Positions 36,117 through 47,365 of a stretch of DNA of 64,000 nt are shown one piece after another. The translations under genes were made by a program, and so were the position numbers. Position 1 is the first letter of the stretch. Each line of letters begins with the position of its first letter. The notes beneath the pieces were generated by a model. The model was given only the letters and a program-made list of their open reading frames with translations, made no database searches and was not told the DNA's origin. Source of the DNA: Odiellus spinosus (lineage: Eukaryota > Arthropoda > Arachnida > Opiliones > Phalangiidae); the NCBI GenBank assembly GCA_963920705.1, contig OY987231.1, forward strand, positions 4,519,424 through 4,583,423, read 5' to 3'.

Positions 36117-36314
36117 GTATATTGCGCCAAAACGGTGGTACAAGTTTATTTCCACTTCCAAAGAAAAGGATTAAATATGCGAAATTACGAACACTCGCGT
36201 ATTTAGAGCGTAAGCCTTTGCCAAGAATCTCATTGGTCAGTATACGTTAGATATCCACCAATGAAAAATTGGTCTTTACCGTGGTTCCCCTTTCCTAACT
36301 GGGTCAGTTTGAAT

Positions 36315-37796
36315 GAACAACCCAAACTGCCCATAGAAATTTGGGTAAATTTTTTGTTTCGCCACTGGTAAAATTTAATTGTGATAGTAAACTAGGGTTG
36401 TGTCCTCACCTTTCTACCACAAAAATAATCATTTAACCATTATAGTCTGCGAATTCAAATCAATTGACGTTTAGCTCGATAATGTTAAAGATAGGCCACA
36501 TCGTTGGATTCGACAATGGAGTAGACTGTCTTCCCCCACCTGAAATCAGTTGAAATTTTGAACATTAGTAGACACACGATAGATAAAGATTCTGGGAAAA
36601 TATCGTTTTGTAACTGCCATGGGATTTTCTCAGTAACGATTTATATTACCCAGAATTTTGACATAATTTGAGGTGCGGAAGCCCTAAATGCCTGTAAAAG
36701 TGTTCAACCTGCAGAACAACAAAGTTTTGCAGCAAGGAGCGAGGCACAGACTATACAGCTAACTCGTATAGTCTTTGTGTTCTGAAAAAACAAAGAGAAA
36801 TAACACCGCAAAAGTATTCTGTAGTGGTTTTTATTAAGAAACACATTATTAGTAATTCGACGAAAAATAATAATTTTAGTGGCATTATATTTCAAACAAT
36901 GTTAGGTAAATCGTCCAAATCACCGGCATCGTCGCAGACTGCACGCAAATTATATTGATACCAGCTACCTCTATCTTCGTGTCGTTTATAGCCCAGGTAC
37001 CAAATAAGGCTGCTAACGTGCATGAGCACAAGTTCTGATGGTCAAGTTCCCTCCTTTACAGTTACAATACCATGAATTAACTGAATCAATCCCGATAGCG
37101 TTAGGAATGTATCGAATCAAAGCCTGATGCGTGGCTGAGGCTGAGAACGGACTCCCTACGCGAACACGAATTAGGTCTTTTTCCACATTGTTTGAAATAT
37201 AATGCCACTAAAATTGTTATTTTTCGTCGAATTACTTATAATGTGTTTCTTAATAAAACCACTACAGTATACTTTTGCGGTGTTATTTCTCTTTGTTTTT
37301 TCAGAACACAAAGGCTATACGAGTTAGCTGTTTAGTCTGTGCCTCGCTCCTTGAATTTGCTTTGCTGCAAAACTTTGTTGTTCGGCAGGTTGAACACTTT
37401 TACAGGCATTTTGGGCTTCCGCACCTCAAATTATGTCAAAATTCTGGGTAATATAAATCGTTACTGAGAAAAATCCCATGGCAGTTACAAAACGATATTT
37501 TCCCAGAATCTTTATTTATCGTGTGTCTACTAATGTTCAAAATTTCAACTGATTTCAGGTGGGGGAAGACAGTCTACTCCATTGTCGAATCCAACGATGT
37601 GGCCTATTTTAACATTATCGAGCTAAACTTCAATTGATTTGTATTCGCAGACTATAATGGTTAAATGATTATTTTTGTGGTAGAAAGGTGAGGACACAAC
37701 CCTAGTTTACTATCACAATAAAATATTACCAGTGGCGAAACAAAAAATTGGAACATTACTTTAGCCAAATTGCTATGGGCAGTTTGGGTTGTTCTT
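36315..37796. mobile_element. Fold-back DNA transposon with about 580-bp arms and a SWIM-finger remnant
   Basis: The left arm (36315-36895) and right arm (37195-37796) are inverted copies, each matching the 19.4-kb MITE. Both outer ends read GAACAACCCAAACTGCCCAT. The about 300-bp centre encodes a transposase-like C-terminus on the minus strand. This looks like a copy closer to the parental autonomous element than the 19.4-kb MITE. Confidence 0.85.
36892..37195 (-). pseudogene. Transposase C-terminal fragment with SWIM-type zinc finger
   Basis: On the minus strand the centre of the fold-back element reads IRYIPNAIGIDSVNSWYCNC, then KGGNLTIRTCAHA, and after a 4-bp frame disruption VSSLIWYLGYKRHEDRGSW, ending DDLPNIV and TGA. 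The C-x-C...C-x-H pattern is a SWIM zinc finger, and CAHVSSLIWYLGY-type wording is common in transposon-borne proteins of arthropods. The N-terminal catalytic part is absent, so this is a remnant. Family (MULE-like or other) not settled. Confidence 0.7.
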
Positions 37797-38492
37797 TCAG
37801 CAAGTAGTGTATAGTTGTTCACGCGCTGAAATTTAAACAATTCTGAGTGTTCCTCATGGCGGCGTGCAGATTTTAGTACCAGTTAGAAACCTTTTCAGTA
37901 TAATTAATAAAATTATAATCTTTTTTGTCAGTGGGATTATATTTATGAAAGTATTTGAGTTGCTTTAAGCCCAAGAAAATATTACCTCAAACCTTTCCTT
38001 TGAATATTTTCGGTACTGTTATTCAAGCAAGAGAAACCCATACACCATTTGCACAAGGACGTCCCTTCAAATGAGAAGAGTGAACCAAGCGAACGTCGTT
38101 CTTCGCAATTCACTAGGCCTACGATCCTCCTCGCTTTTACCATGTTTTTAAAGGGCCCGACCCTAAAAGAAATAAATACACTAGCGTGTTGGAGGACACG
38201 AAATATCAAATAATTTAGAAAAACAGGACTAAACTGAAAATTTGGTAGCGGAAAAATATGCCTTGGTAATTTTCCGTAAATTTTTCAAATCGGGAAATTT
38301 CTCGCTTACAGCCTTATTTATGGATAACCCCTTTTTTATAGTCCACGTGAACGTTAATTTTGTCATTGTCTTTATATAACTTGATTCAAAAGACATGCAT
38401 ATCCAATAAATTTATACTTTTTCATGTATATTTCAGTAAGGTGTCTTTTTAAAATGAACGGCATTCACTCGGTACTATTGTTTGTTTTTCAG
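37797..38492. other. Unassigned DNA
   Basis: No coding region or repeat is recognised. The minus open frame at 37982-38209 has no domain. Confidence 0.4.
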
Positions 38493-38667
38493 TGATAATG
38501 TTTGTTAATGCAGTTTTAGCTATGAAATCGTTTAAAACTCCAGTAGCTCTACGAACAATAGAACAAGATGGCGTCGAAAGCACACGGGAGAGAGTTGAGG
38601 AGACTTCACCACGTGAAAGAATGCCCCAAAATACAAAAGTAACCGAAGAGAAAAATTCTCCTTTAAG
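38493..38667 (+). CDS. Possible host exon before the satellite
   Basis: A good acceptor (TTTGTTTTTCAG) precedes an open segment with MKSFKTPVALRTIEQDGVES, a basic/acidic stretch (RERVEETSPRERM) and NTKVTEEKNSPLR, ending at an AG|GTACAC donor-like site. It is hydrophilic and has no recognised domain. If the donor is real, the next exon would lie beyond the about 25-kb repeat block; a phase-compatible acceptor exists at 63668. Low confidence. Confidence 0.3.
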
Positions 38668-39052
38668 GTACACCAGAAATTTGAGCTAAAATGACTGTAC
38701 TATATATTCATTGTTCGCACCATGTGCAAAGGACTTAAATTTTTGAACGAGATTTTCCTTTTATTTACTCGAGAGTTTATTGTTTAACACTGATAACGCT
38801 CTTTTTTTGAGGTGTGTAAGTATTTATGATAGTGATTTTAGTAGGTTATTAGAAAAATAAACAAAACAAGCGGATATTGCATGCTTCCTTTGTTCTCGAT
38901 AAAACAGAATTTTCGTTCGATGAAAAAAAGATTAAATAAAATTAAAACAAACTACATGTACTGAGGATTTCCTATAATAATTTTCTGTAATTACTAAAAT
39001 AGCTTATATTTCCAGATATACCAAAAATTTATAAGAAAATCTATTTTATTTT

Positions 39053-39366
39053 AGATTTTTTTTACAAGGGTTACCCCTTGTAAAAAAAAATCGAAAAAAA
39101 AAAATCCTTTTTTACAAGGGGTACCCCTTGTAAAAAATCGAAAATAAGATCGATATTTTTTACAAGGGGTACCCCTTGTAAAAAACGATTTTTTATTTCG
39201 ATTTTTACAAGGGGTACCCCTTGTAAAAAACGATTTTTTATTTCGATTTTTGCATGGGGTACCCCTTGTAAAAAAACCTTTTATTTTCGATTTTTTTACA
39301 AGTGGTACCCCTTGTTAAAAAAAAAAAATATTTTATTTTCAATTTTTTTACAGGTGTACCCCTTGT
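39053..39366. repeat. KpnI-palindrome array, left edge of megasatellite
   Basis: Units of about 58-60 bp each centre on the palindrome ACAAGGGGTACCCCTTGT, extended by T and A runs on either side and separated by CGATTTTTTATTTCGA-like spacers. One copy has TGCATGG and one has AAGTGG in place of the consensus. Confidence 0.93.
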
Positions 39367-39370
39367 AAAA

Positions 39371-40890
39371 TTTTTCTCAATCTCAATTTTGCTCAATCTC
39401 ATTTTTTCTCAATCTCATTTTTTCTCAATCTCAATTTTTTTCAATCTCAATTTTGCTCAATCTCAATTTTGCTCAATCTCAATTTTTCTCAATCTCAATT
39501 TTTCTCAATCTCAATTTTTCTCAATCTCAATTTTTCTCAATCTCAATTTTTCTCAATCTCAATTTTTCTCAATCTCAATTTTTCTCAATCTCAATTTTTC
39601 TCAATCTCAATTTTTCTCAATCTCAATTTTTCTCAATCTCAATTTTTCTCAATCTCAATTTTTCTCAATCTCAATTTTTCTCAATCTCAATTTTTCTCAA
39701 TCTCAATTTTTCTCAATCTCAATTTTTCTCAATCTCAATTTTTCTCAATCTCAATTTTTCTCAATCTCAATTTTTCTCAATCTCAATTTTTCTCAATCTC
39801 AATTTTTCTCAATCTCAATTTTTCTCAATCTCAATTTTTCTCAATCTCAATTTTTCTCAATCTCAATTTTTCTCAATCTCAATTTTTCTCAATCTCAATT
39901 TTTCTCAATCTCAATTTTTCTCAATCTCAATTTTTCTCAATCTCAATTTTTCTCAATCTCAATTTTTCTCAATCTCAATTTTTCTCAATCTCAATTTTTC
40001 TCAATCTCAATTTTTCTCAATCTCAATTTTTCTCAATCTCAATTTTTCTCAATCTCAATTTTTCTCAATCTCAATTTTTCTCAATCTCAATTTTTCTCAA
40101 TCTCAATTTTTCTCAATCTCAATTTTTCTCAATCTCAATTTTTCTCAATCTCAATTTTTCTCAATCTCAATTTTTCTCAATCTCAATTTTTCTCAATCTC
40201 AATTTTTCTCAATCTCAATTTTTCTCAATCTCAATTTTTCTCAATCTCAATTTTTCTCAATCTCAATTTTTCTCAGTCTCAATTTTTCTCAGTCTCAATT
40301 TTTCTCAATCTCAATTTTTCTCAATCTCAATTTTTCTCAATCTCAATTTTTCTCAATCTCAATTTTTCTCAATGTCAATTTTTCTCAATGTCAATTTTTC
40401 TCAATGTCAATTTTTCTCAATGTCAATTTTTCTCAATGTCAATTTTTCTCAATGTCAATTTTTCTCAATGTCAATTTTTCTCAATGTCAATTTTTCTCAA
40501 TGTCAATTTTTCTCAATCTCAATTTTTCTCAATCTCAATTTTTCTCAATCTCAATTTTTCTCAATCTCAATTTTTCTCAATCTCAATTTTTCTCAATCTC
40601 AATTTTTCTCAATCTCAATTTTTCTCAATCTCAATTTTTCTCAATCTCAATTTTTCTCAATCTCAATTTTTCTCAATCTCAATTTTTCTCAATCTCAATT
40701 TTTCTCAATCTCAATTTTTCTCAATCTCAATTTTTCTCAATCTCAATTTTTCTCAATCTCAATTTTTCTCAATCTCAATTTTTCTCAATCTCAATTTTTC
40801 TCAATCTCAATTTTTCTCAATCTCAATTTTTCTCAATCTCAATTTTTCTCAATCTCAATTTTTCTCAATCTCAATTTTTCTCAATCTCAA
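39371..40890. repeat. 16-bp satellite block
   Basis: About 95 copies of TCTCAATTTTTCTCAA. The first few have GCTCAA or extra T. Ten consecutive units at about 40370-40508 share AATGTC instead of AATCTC. The unit has no stop in any forward frame, which produces open frames of more than 500 codons without any gene. Confidence 0.98.
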
Positions 40891-41690
40891 AAAAGGGGTG
40901 TTTTATTTTCGAAAAAGGGGTGTTTTATTTTCGAAAAATGGGTGTCTTATTTTCAAAAAGGGGTGTTTTATTTTCAAAAAGGGGTGTTTTATTTTCAAAA
41001 AAAGGGGTGTTTTATTTTCGAAAAAGGAGTGTTTTATTTTCAAAAAAGGGGTACTACTTGTAAAAAGAAAATCAATTATTTTTTTACAAGGGGTGTTTTA
41101 TTTTCAAAAAAGGGGTGTTTTATTTTCAAAAAAGGGGTGTTTTATTTTCAAAAAGGGGTGTTTTATTTTCAAAAAAGGGGTGTCATATTTTCAAAAAGGG
41201 GTGTTTTATTTTCGAAAAAGGGGTGTTTTATTTTCAAAAAAGGGGTACTACTTGTAAAAAGAAAATCAATTGTTTTTTTTACAAGGGGTACCCCTTGTAA
41301 AAAAAAGGATGTTTTATTTTCAAAAAATGGGTGTTTTATTTTCAAAAAAGGGGTGTTTTATTTTCAAAAAAGGGGTGTTTTATTTTCAAAAAAGGGGTGT
41401 TTTATTTTCAAAAAAGGGGTGTTTTATTTTCAAAAAAGGGGTGTTTTATTTTCAAAAAAAGGGTGTTTTATTTTCAAAAAAGGGGTGTTTTATTTTCAAA
41501 AAAGGGGTGTTTTATTTTCAAAAAAGGGGCGTTTTATTTTCAAAACAGGGGTGTTTTATTTTCAAAAAAGGGGTGTTTTATTTTCAAAAAAGGGGTGTTT
41601 TATTTTCAAAAAAGGGGTGTTTTATTTTCAAAAAAGGAGTGTTTTGTTTTCAAAAAAGGGGTACTACTTGAAAAAAATAACATCAATTAT
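40888..41690. repeat. 22-bp satellite block, G-rich on plus strand
   Basis: About 33 copies of the 22-bp unit AGGGGTGTTTTATTTTCAAA plus AA, interrupted twice by short KpnI-palindrome segments (about 41045-41095 and 41245-41310). Confidence 0.97.
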
Positions 41691-43610
41691 TATTTTTTAC
41701 AAAGGGTACCCCTTGTAAAAAAATCAATTATTATTTATTTTTTTTACAGGGGGTGTATTTATTATTTTTTTTTTACAGGGGGTGTATTTATTATTTTTTT
41801 TTTTACAGGGGGGTGTATTTATTATTTTTTTTTTCCAGGGGGTGCATTTATTATTTTTTTTACAAGGGGTGTATTTATTATTTTTTTTTTTACAGGGGGT
41901 GTATTTATTATTTCTTTTTACAGGGGGTGTATTTATTATTTTTTTTTACAGGGGGTGTATTTATTATTTTTTTTTTACAGGGGGGTGTATTTATTATTTT
42001 TTTTTTCCAGGGGGTGCATTTATTATTTTTTTTACAAGGGGTGTATTTATTATTTATTTTTTTTACAGGGGGTGTATTTATTATTTCTTTTTACAGGGGG
42101 TGTATTTATTATTTTTTTTACAGGGGGTTTATTTATTATTTATTTTTTTACAGGGGGTGCATTTATTATTTATTTTTACACAGGGGGCGTATTTATTATT
42201 TATTTTTTCACAGGGGGTGTATTTATTTTTTTTTTGTTACAGGGGTTGTATTTATTATTTATTTTTTTTACAGGGGGTGTATTTATTATTTATTTTTTAC
42301 AGGGGGTGTATTTATTATTTTTTTTTCACAGGCGGTTTATTTATTATTATTTTTTTTTACAGGGGGTGTATTTATTATTTATTTTTTTCAGGGGGTGTAT
42401 TTATTATTTTTTTTCACAGGGGGTGTATTTATTATTTATTTTTTTACAGGGGGTGTATTTTTTATTTTTTTTTTAAAGGGGATGTATTTATTATTTTTTT
42501 TCACAGAGGGTGTATTTATTATTTATTTTTTTACAGGGGGTGTATTTATTATTTACCCCTTGTAAAAAAATCAATTATTATTTATTTTTTTTACAGGGGG
42601 TGTATTTATTATTTATTTTTTTACATGGGGTGTATTTATTATTTACCCCTTGTAAAAAAATCAATTATTATTTATTTTTTTTACAGGGGGTGTATTTATT
42701 ATTTATTTTTTTACAGGGGGTGTATTTATTATTTATTTTTTTTACAGGGGGTGCATTTATTATTTTTTTTACAAGGGGTGTATTTATTATTTATTTTTTT
42801 TTTACAGGGGGTGTATTTATTATTTTTTTTACAGGGGGTGTATTTATTATTTTTTTTACAGGGGGTTTATTTATTATTTATTTTTATACAGGGGGCTTAT
42901 TTATTATTTATTTTTTCACAGGGGGTGTATTTATTTATTTTTTTGTTACAGGGGTTGTATTTGTTATTTTTTTTTACAGGGGGTGTATTTATTATTTATT
43001 TTTTACAGGGGGTGTATTTATTATTTTTTTTTCACAGGCGGTGTATTTATTATTATTTTTTTTTACAGGGGGTGTATTTATTATTTATTTTTTTTACATT
43101 GGGTGTATTTTTATTTTTTTTCACAGGGGTTGTACTTTTTATTTATTTTTTTTTAAAGGGGGTGTATTTATTATTTTTTTTACAGGGGGTGTATTTATTA
43201 TTTTTTTTACAGGGGGTTTATTTATTATTTATTTTTATACAGGGGGCTTATTTATTATTTATTTTTTCACAGGGGGTGTATTTATTTATTTTTTTGTTAC
43301 AGGGGTTGTATTTGTTATTTTTTTTTACAGGGGGTGTATTTATTATTTATTTTTTACAGGGGGTGTATTTATTATTTTTTTTTCACAGGCGGTGTATTTA
43401 TTATTATTTTTTTTTACAGGGGGTGTATTTATTATTTATTTTTTTTACAGGGGGTGTATTTTTATTTTTTTTCACAGGGGTTGTACTTTTTATTTATTTT
43501 TTTTTAAAGGGGGTGTATTTATTATTTTTTTCACAGGGGGTGAATTTATTATTTATTTTTTTACAGGGGGTGTATTTATTATTTATTTTTTTAAAAATTT
43601 CAATTTTTTT
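41691..43610. repeat. About 30-bp satellite block, G-rich on plus strand
   Basis: About 60 copies of a 28- to 32-bp unit with core ACAGGGGGTGTATTTATT and variable T-rich linkers. Palindrome segments occur at its left edge (about 41700), near 42555 and near 42648. Two internal segments of about 370 bp (about 42820-43190 and 43170-43560) repeat each other almost exactly, showing recent segmental duplication. Confidence 0.96.
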
Positions 43611-44610
43611 TTCAAAGGGGTACCCCTTGTAAAAAAACAATATTTTATTTTCTTTCTACAAATACACCTCTGTAAAAAAAATAATAAATAGACCTCCTGT
43701 AAAAAAAATAATAAATAGACCTCCTGTAAAAAAATAAATAATAAATGCACCCCCTGAAAAAAAAAATACACCCCCTGTAAAAAAAATAAATAATAAATAC
43801 ACCCCCTGTAAAAAAATAAATTATAAATACCCCCACTGTGAAACAATAAATAATAAATACATCCCCTGTAAAAAAATATATAATAAACACACCCCCTGTA
43901 AAAAAAAATAATAAATACACCCCCTGTAAAAATAATTGTTTTTTTTTTTACAAGGGGACCCCTTAAAATAATTGATTTTTTTTACAAGAGGTACCGATTG
44001 TAAAAAAAATGATAATAGATTTTTTTTACAAGGGGTACCCCTTGTAAAAAATAATACTTGATTTTTTTTACAAAGGGTCCCCTTGGAAAAAAAAATACAC
44101 CCCCTGTAAAAAAAATAATAATAAATACACCCCCTGTAAAAAAAAAATAATAATAAATACAACCCCTGTAAAAAAATAATAATAAATACATCCCCTGTAA
44201 AAAGAATAATTAATAAATACACCCCCTGTAAAAAAAAATAATAAATGCACCCCTGTAAAAAAATAAATAGTAAATACACCCCCTGTAAAAAAAAAATAAT
44301 AAATGCACCCCCTGTAAAAAAATAAATAGTAAATACACCCCCTGTAAAAAATAAATATTAAATACACCCCCTGTAAAAAATAAATATTAAATACACTTTC
44401 TGTAAAAAAAATAAAAAATAAATACAACCCTGTAAAAAAAAAATAAAAAATACACCCCCTGTAAAAAAAAAATAAAAAATACACCCCCTGTAAAAAAAAT
44501 AATAAATACACCCCCCTGTAAAAAAATAATTAATAAATACACCCCCTGTAAAAAAAATAAATAAAAAATACACCCCCTGTAAAAATAAGGGGTACCCCTT
44601 GTAAAAAAAT

Positions 44611-44644
<34 letters not shown>

Positions 44645-47062
44645 CGGGTACCCCTTGGATAAAAATAATAATTGATCTTTTTTTACAAGGGGTACCCATT
44701 AAAATAATTGATTTTTTTACAAGGGGTACCCCTTGTAAAAAAATAATAATTGATTTTTTTTTACAAGGGGTACCCTTGAAAAAAAATAATTGATTTTTTT
44801 TACAAGGGGTACCCCTTGAAAAATAAAATACAGCCGCTGTAAAAAAAAAAATAATAAATACACCCCCTGTAAAAAAGTAAATAATAAATACACCCCCTGT
44901 AAAAAAAAAATAATAAATACACCCCCTGTAAAAAAGTAAATAATAAATACACCCCCTGTAAAAAAATAAATAATAAATACACCCCCTGTAAAAAAAATAA
45001 ATAATAAATACACACCCTGTAAAAAAAAACAATAATAAATACATTCCCTGTAAAAAGAATAATTAATAAATACACCCCTGTAAAAAAATAAATAAATGCA
45101 CCCCCTGTAAAAAAATAAATAAATAGTAAATACACCCCCTGTAAAAAAATTAATAAATACACCTTCTGTAAAAAAAATAAATAATTAATACACCCCCTGT
45201 AAAAAAATAAATAATAAATACACCCCCTGTAAAAAAAAAATAATAAACACACCCCCTGTAAAAAAAAAATAAATAATAAATACACCCCTGTAAAAAATAA
45301 ATAATAAATACACCCCTGTAAAAAATAAATAATAAATACACCCCCTGTAAAAAAATAAATAATAAATACACCCCCTGTAAAAAAATAAATAATAAATACA
45401 CCCCCTGTAAAAAAATAAATAATAAATACACCCCCTGTAAAAAAAAATAATAAATGCACCCCCTGTAAAAAAATAAATAATAAATACACCCCCTGTAAAA
45501 ATAATGATTTTTTTTACAAGGGGTACCCCTTGTAAAAAAATAATAATTGATTTTTTTTACAATGGGTACCCCTTGTAAAAAAATAATAATTGATTTTTTT
45601 ACAAGGGGTATCCCTTGTAAAAAAAATCATTATTTTTACAGGGGGTGTATTTATTATTTATTTTTTTACAGGGGTATCCCTTGTAAAAAAATAATAAATG
45701 ACTTTTTTACAAGGGGTACTCCTTGTAAAAATATAATAATTGATTTTTTTTTTACAACCGGGGTACATCTTGGAAAAAAAAATTGTAATTTTTCAAATAA
45801 TAAATAATAAATACACCTCCTGTAAAAAAAATAAATAATAAATACATCCCCTGTGAAAAAAAATAATAATAAATACACCCCCTATAAAAAAAATAATAAA
45901 TACAACCCCTGTAAAAAAAAATAATAATTACACCCCCTGTAAAAAAAATATTAAATACACCCCCTGTGAAAAAAAAATAATAAATACACACCCTGTAAAA
46001 ATAAATAATAAATACGCCAACTCTAAAAAAAAAATAATAAATACACTCCCTGTAAAAAAAATAATAAGAAATGCACACCCTGTAAAAAAATAAATAATAA
46101 ATACACCCCCTGTAAAAACAATAAATAATAAATACACCCCTTGTAAAAATAATTGATTTTTTTACAAGGGGTACCCCCTAAAATAATTGATTTTTTTTTT
46201 ATGAGGGGTACCCCTTGTAAAAATATAATAATTGATTTTTTTTTACAACCGGGGTACATCTTGGAAAAAAAATTGTAATTTTTCAAAAAATAAATAATAA
46301 ATACACCCCCTGTAAAAAAAATAAATAATAAATACATCCCCTGTGAAAAAAAATAATAATAAATACACCCCCTATAAAAAAATAATAAATACAAACCCTG
46401 TAAAAAAAAAAATAATAATTACACCCCCTGTAAAAAAAGTATTAAATACACCCCCTGTGAAAAAAAAATAATAAATACACACCCTGTAAAAATAAGTAAT
46501 AAATACACCACCTCTAAAAAAAAAATAATAAATACACTCCCTGTAAAAAAAATAATAAGAAATGCACACCCTGTAAAAAAATAAATAATAAATACACCCC
46601 CTGTAAAAACAATAAATAATAAATACACCCCTTGTAAAAATAATTGATTTTTTTACAAGGGGTACCCCTTAAAATAATTGATTTTTTTTTATGAGGGGTA
46701 CCCCTTGTAAAAAAATAATAATTGATTTTTTTTACAAGGGGTACCCCTTTAAAAAAAAATTTAAATTTAAAAAAAAATAAATAATAAATAAACCCCTGTA
46801 AAAAATAAATAATAAATACACCCACTTTGAAAAAAAAAAAATAATAATAAATACACCCCCTGTAAAAAAATAAATAATTAATATACCCCTGTGAAAACAA
46901 AATAATAAATACACCCCCTGTAAAAAAAAATAAATAAAAAATACACCCCCTGTAAAAAATAAATTATAAAACATCCCCTGTAAAAAAATAACAAATACAC
47001 CCCCAGTAAAAAATAAATAATAAATACACCCCCCGTAAAAAAAAATAAATAATAAATACATC
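43611..47062. repeat. About 30-bp satellite block, orientation reversed
   Basis: After a palindrome near 43614-43640 the units appear as AATAAATACACCCCCTGTAA, the reverse complement of the previous block. KpnI-palindrome segments intervene near 43945-44060, 44580-44820, 45510-45760, 46150-46260 and 46640-46750. A segment of about 480 bp is repeated (about 45750-46230 and 46230-46710), and part of it recurs at 54570-54960. Confidence 0.96.
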
Positions 47063-47342
47063 TGTTCGTGTCCAAACGAAGGGCTAAGCTAGTAAATCGA
47101 AATTGCAACTGCTAAACATTGAAATGGTGAAGAGTCGGCAATCATTTAAACGAACTGATTAGGACGAAATTGACATTCAAACTCTCCTGGTCTTTATTGC
47201 TACAAATGTTTATATACAATGTGCAAAAAAAAAACAAGCTAAAATCGGGTACCAACTTTTAACAATAAAAAACATTATTCTCAGATAAAATTAGAAACAA
47301 TATGCACAAAGGTATAATAAACGTTTACATTAGAATTGAACA
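47063..47342 (-). repeat. 3' LTR of the BEL/Pao element
   Basis: Begins TGTTCGTGTCCAAACG on the plus strand and ends TTAGAATTGAACA. It matches the other LTR except for a homopolymer length difference and about one substitution. Confidence 0.95.
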
Positions 47343-47365
47343 TTTTCCCGGCGTTGATTTATAAA

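Noticed and set aside
39302-43632. Open frames of up to about 750 codons (for example SISIFLNLNFSQSQF repeats)
   Set aside because: They arise because the 16-, 22- and 30-bp units lack stops; several frames are open at once, and no non-repeat domain is included.
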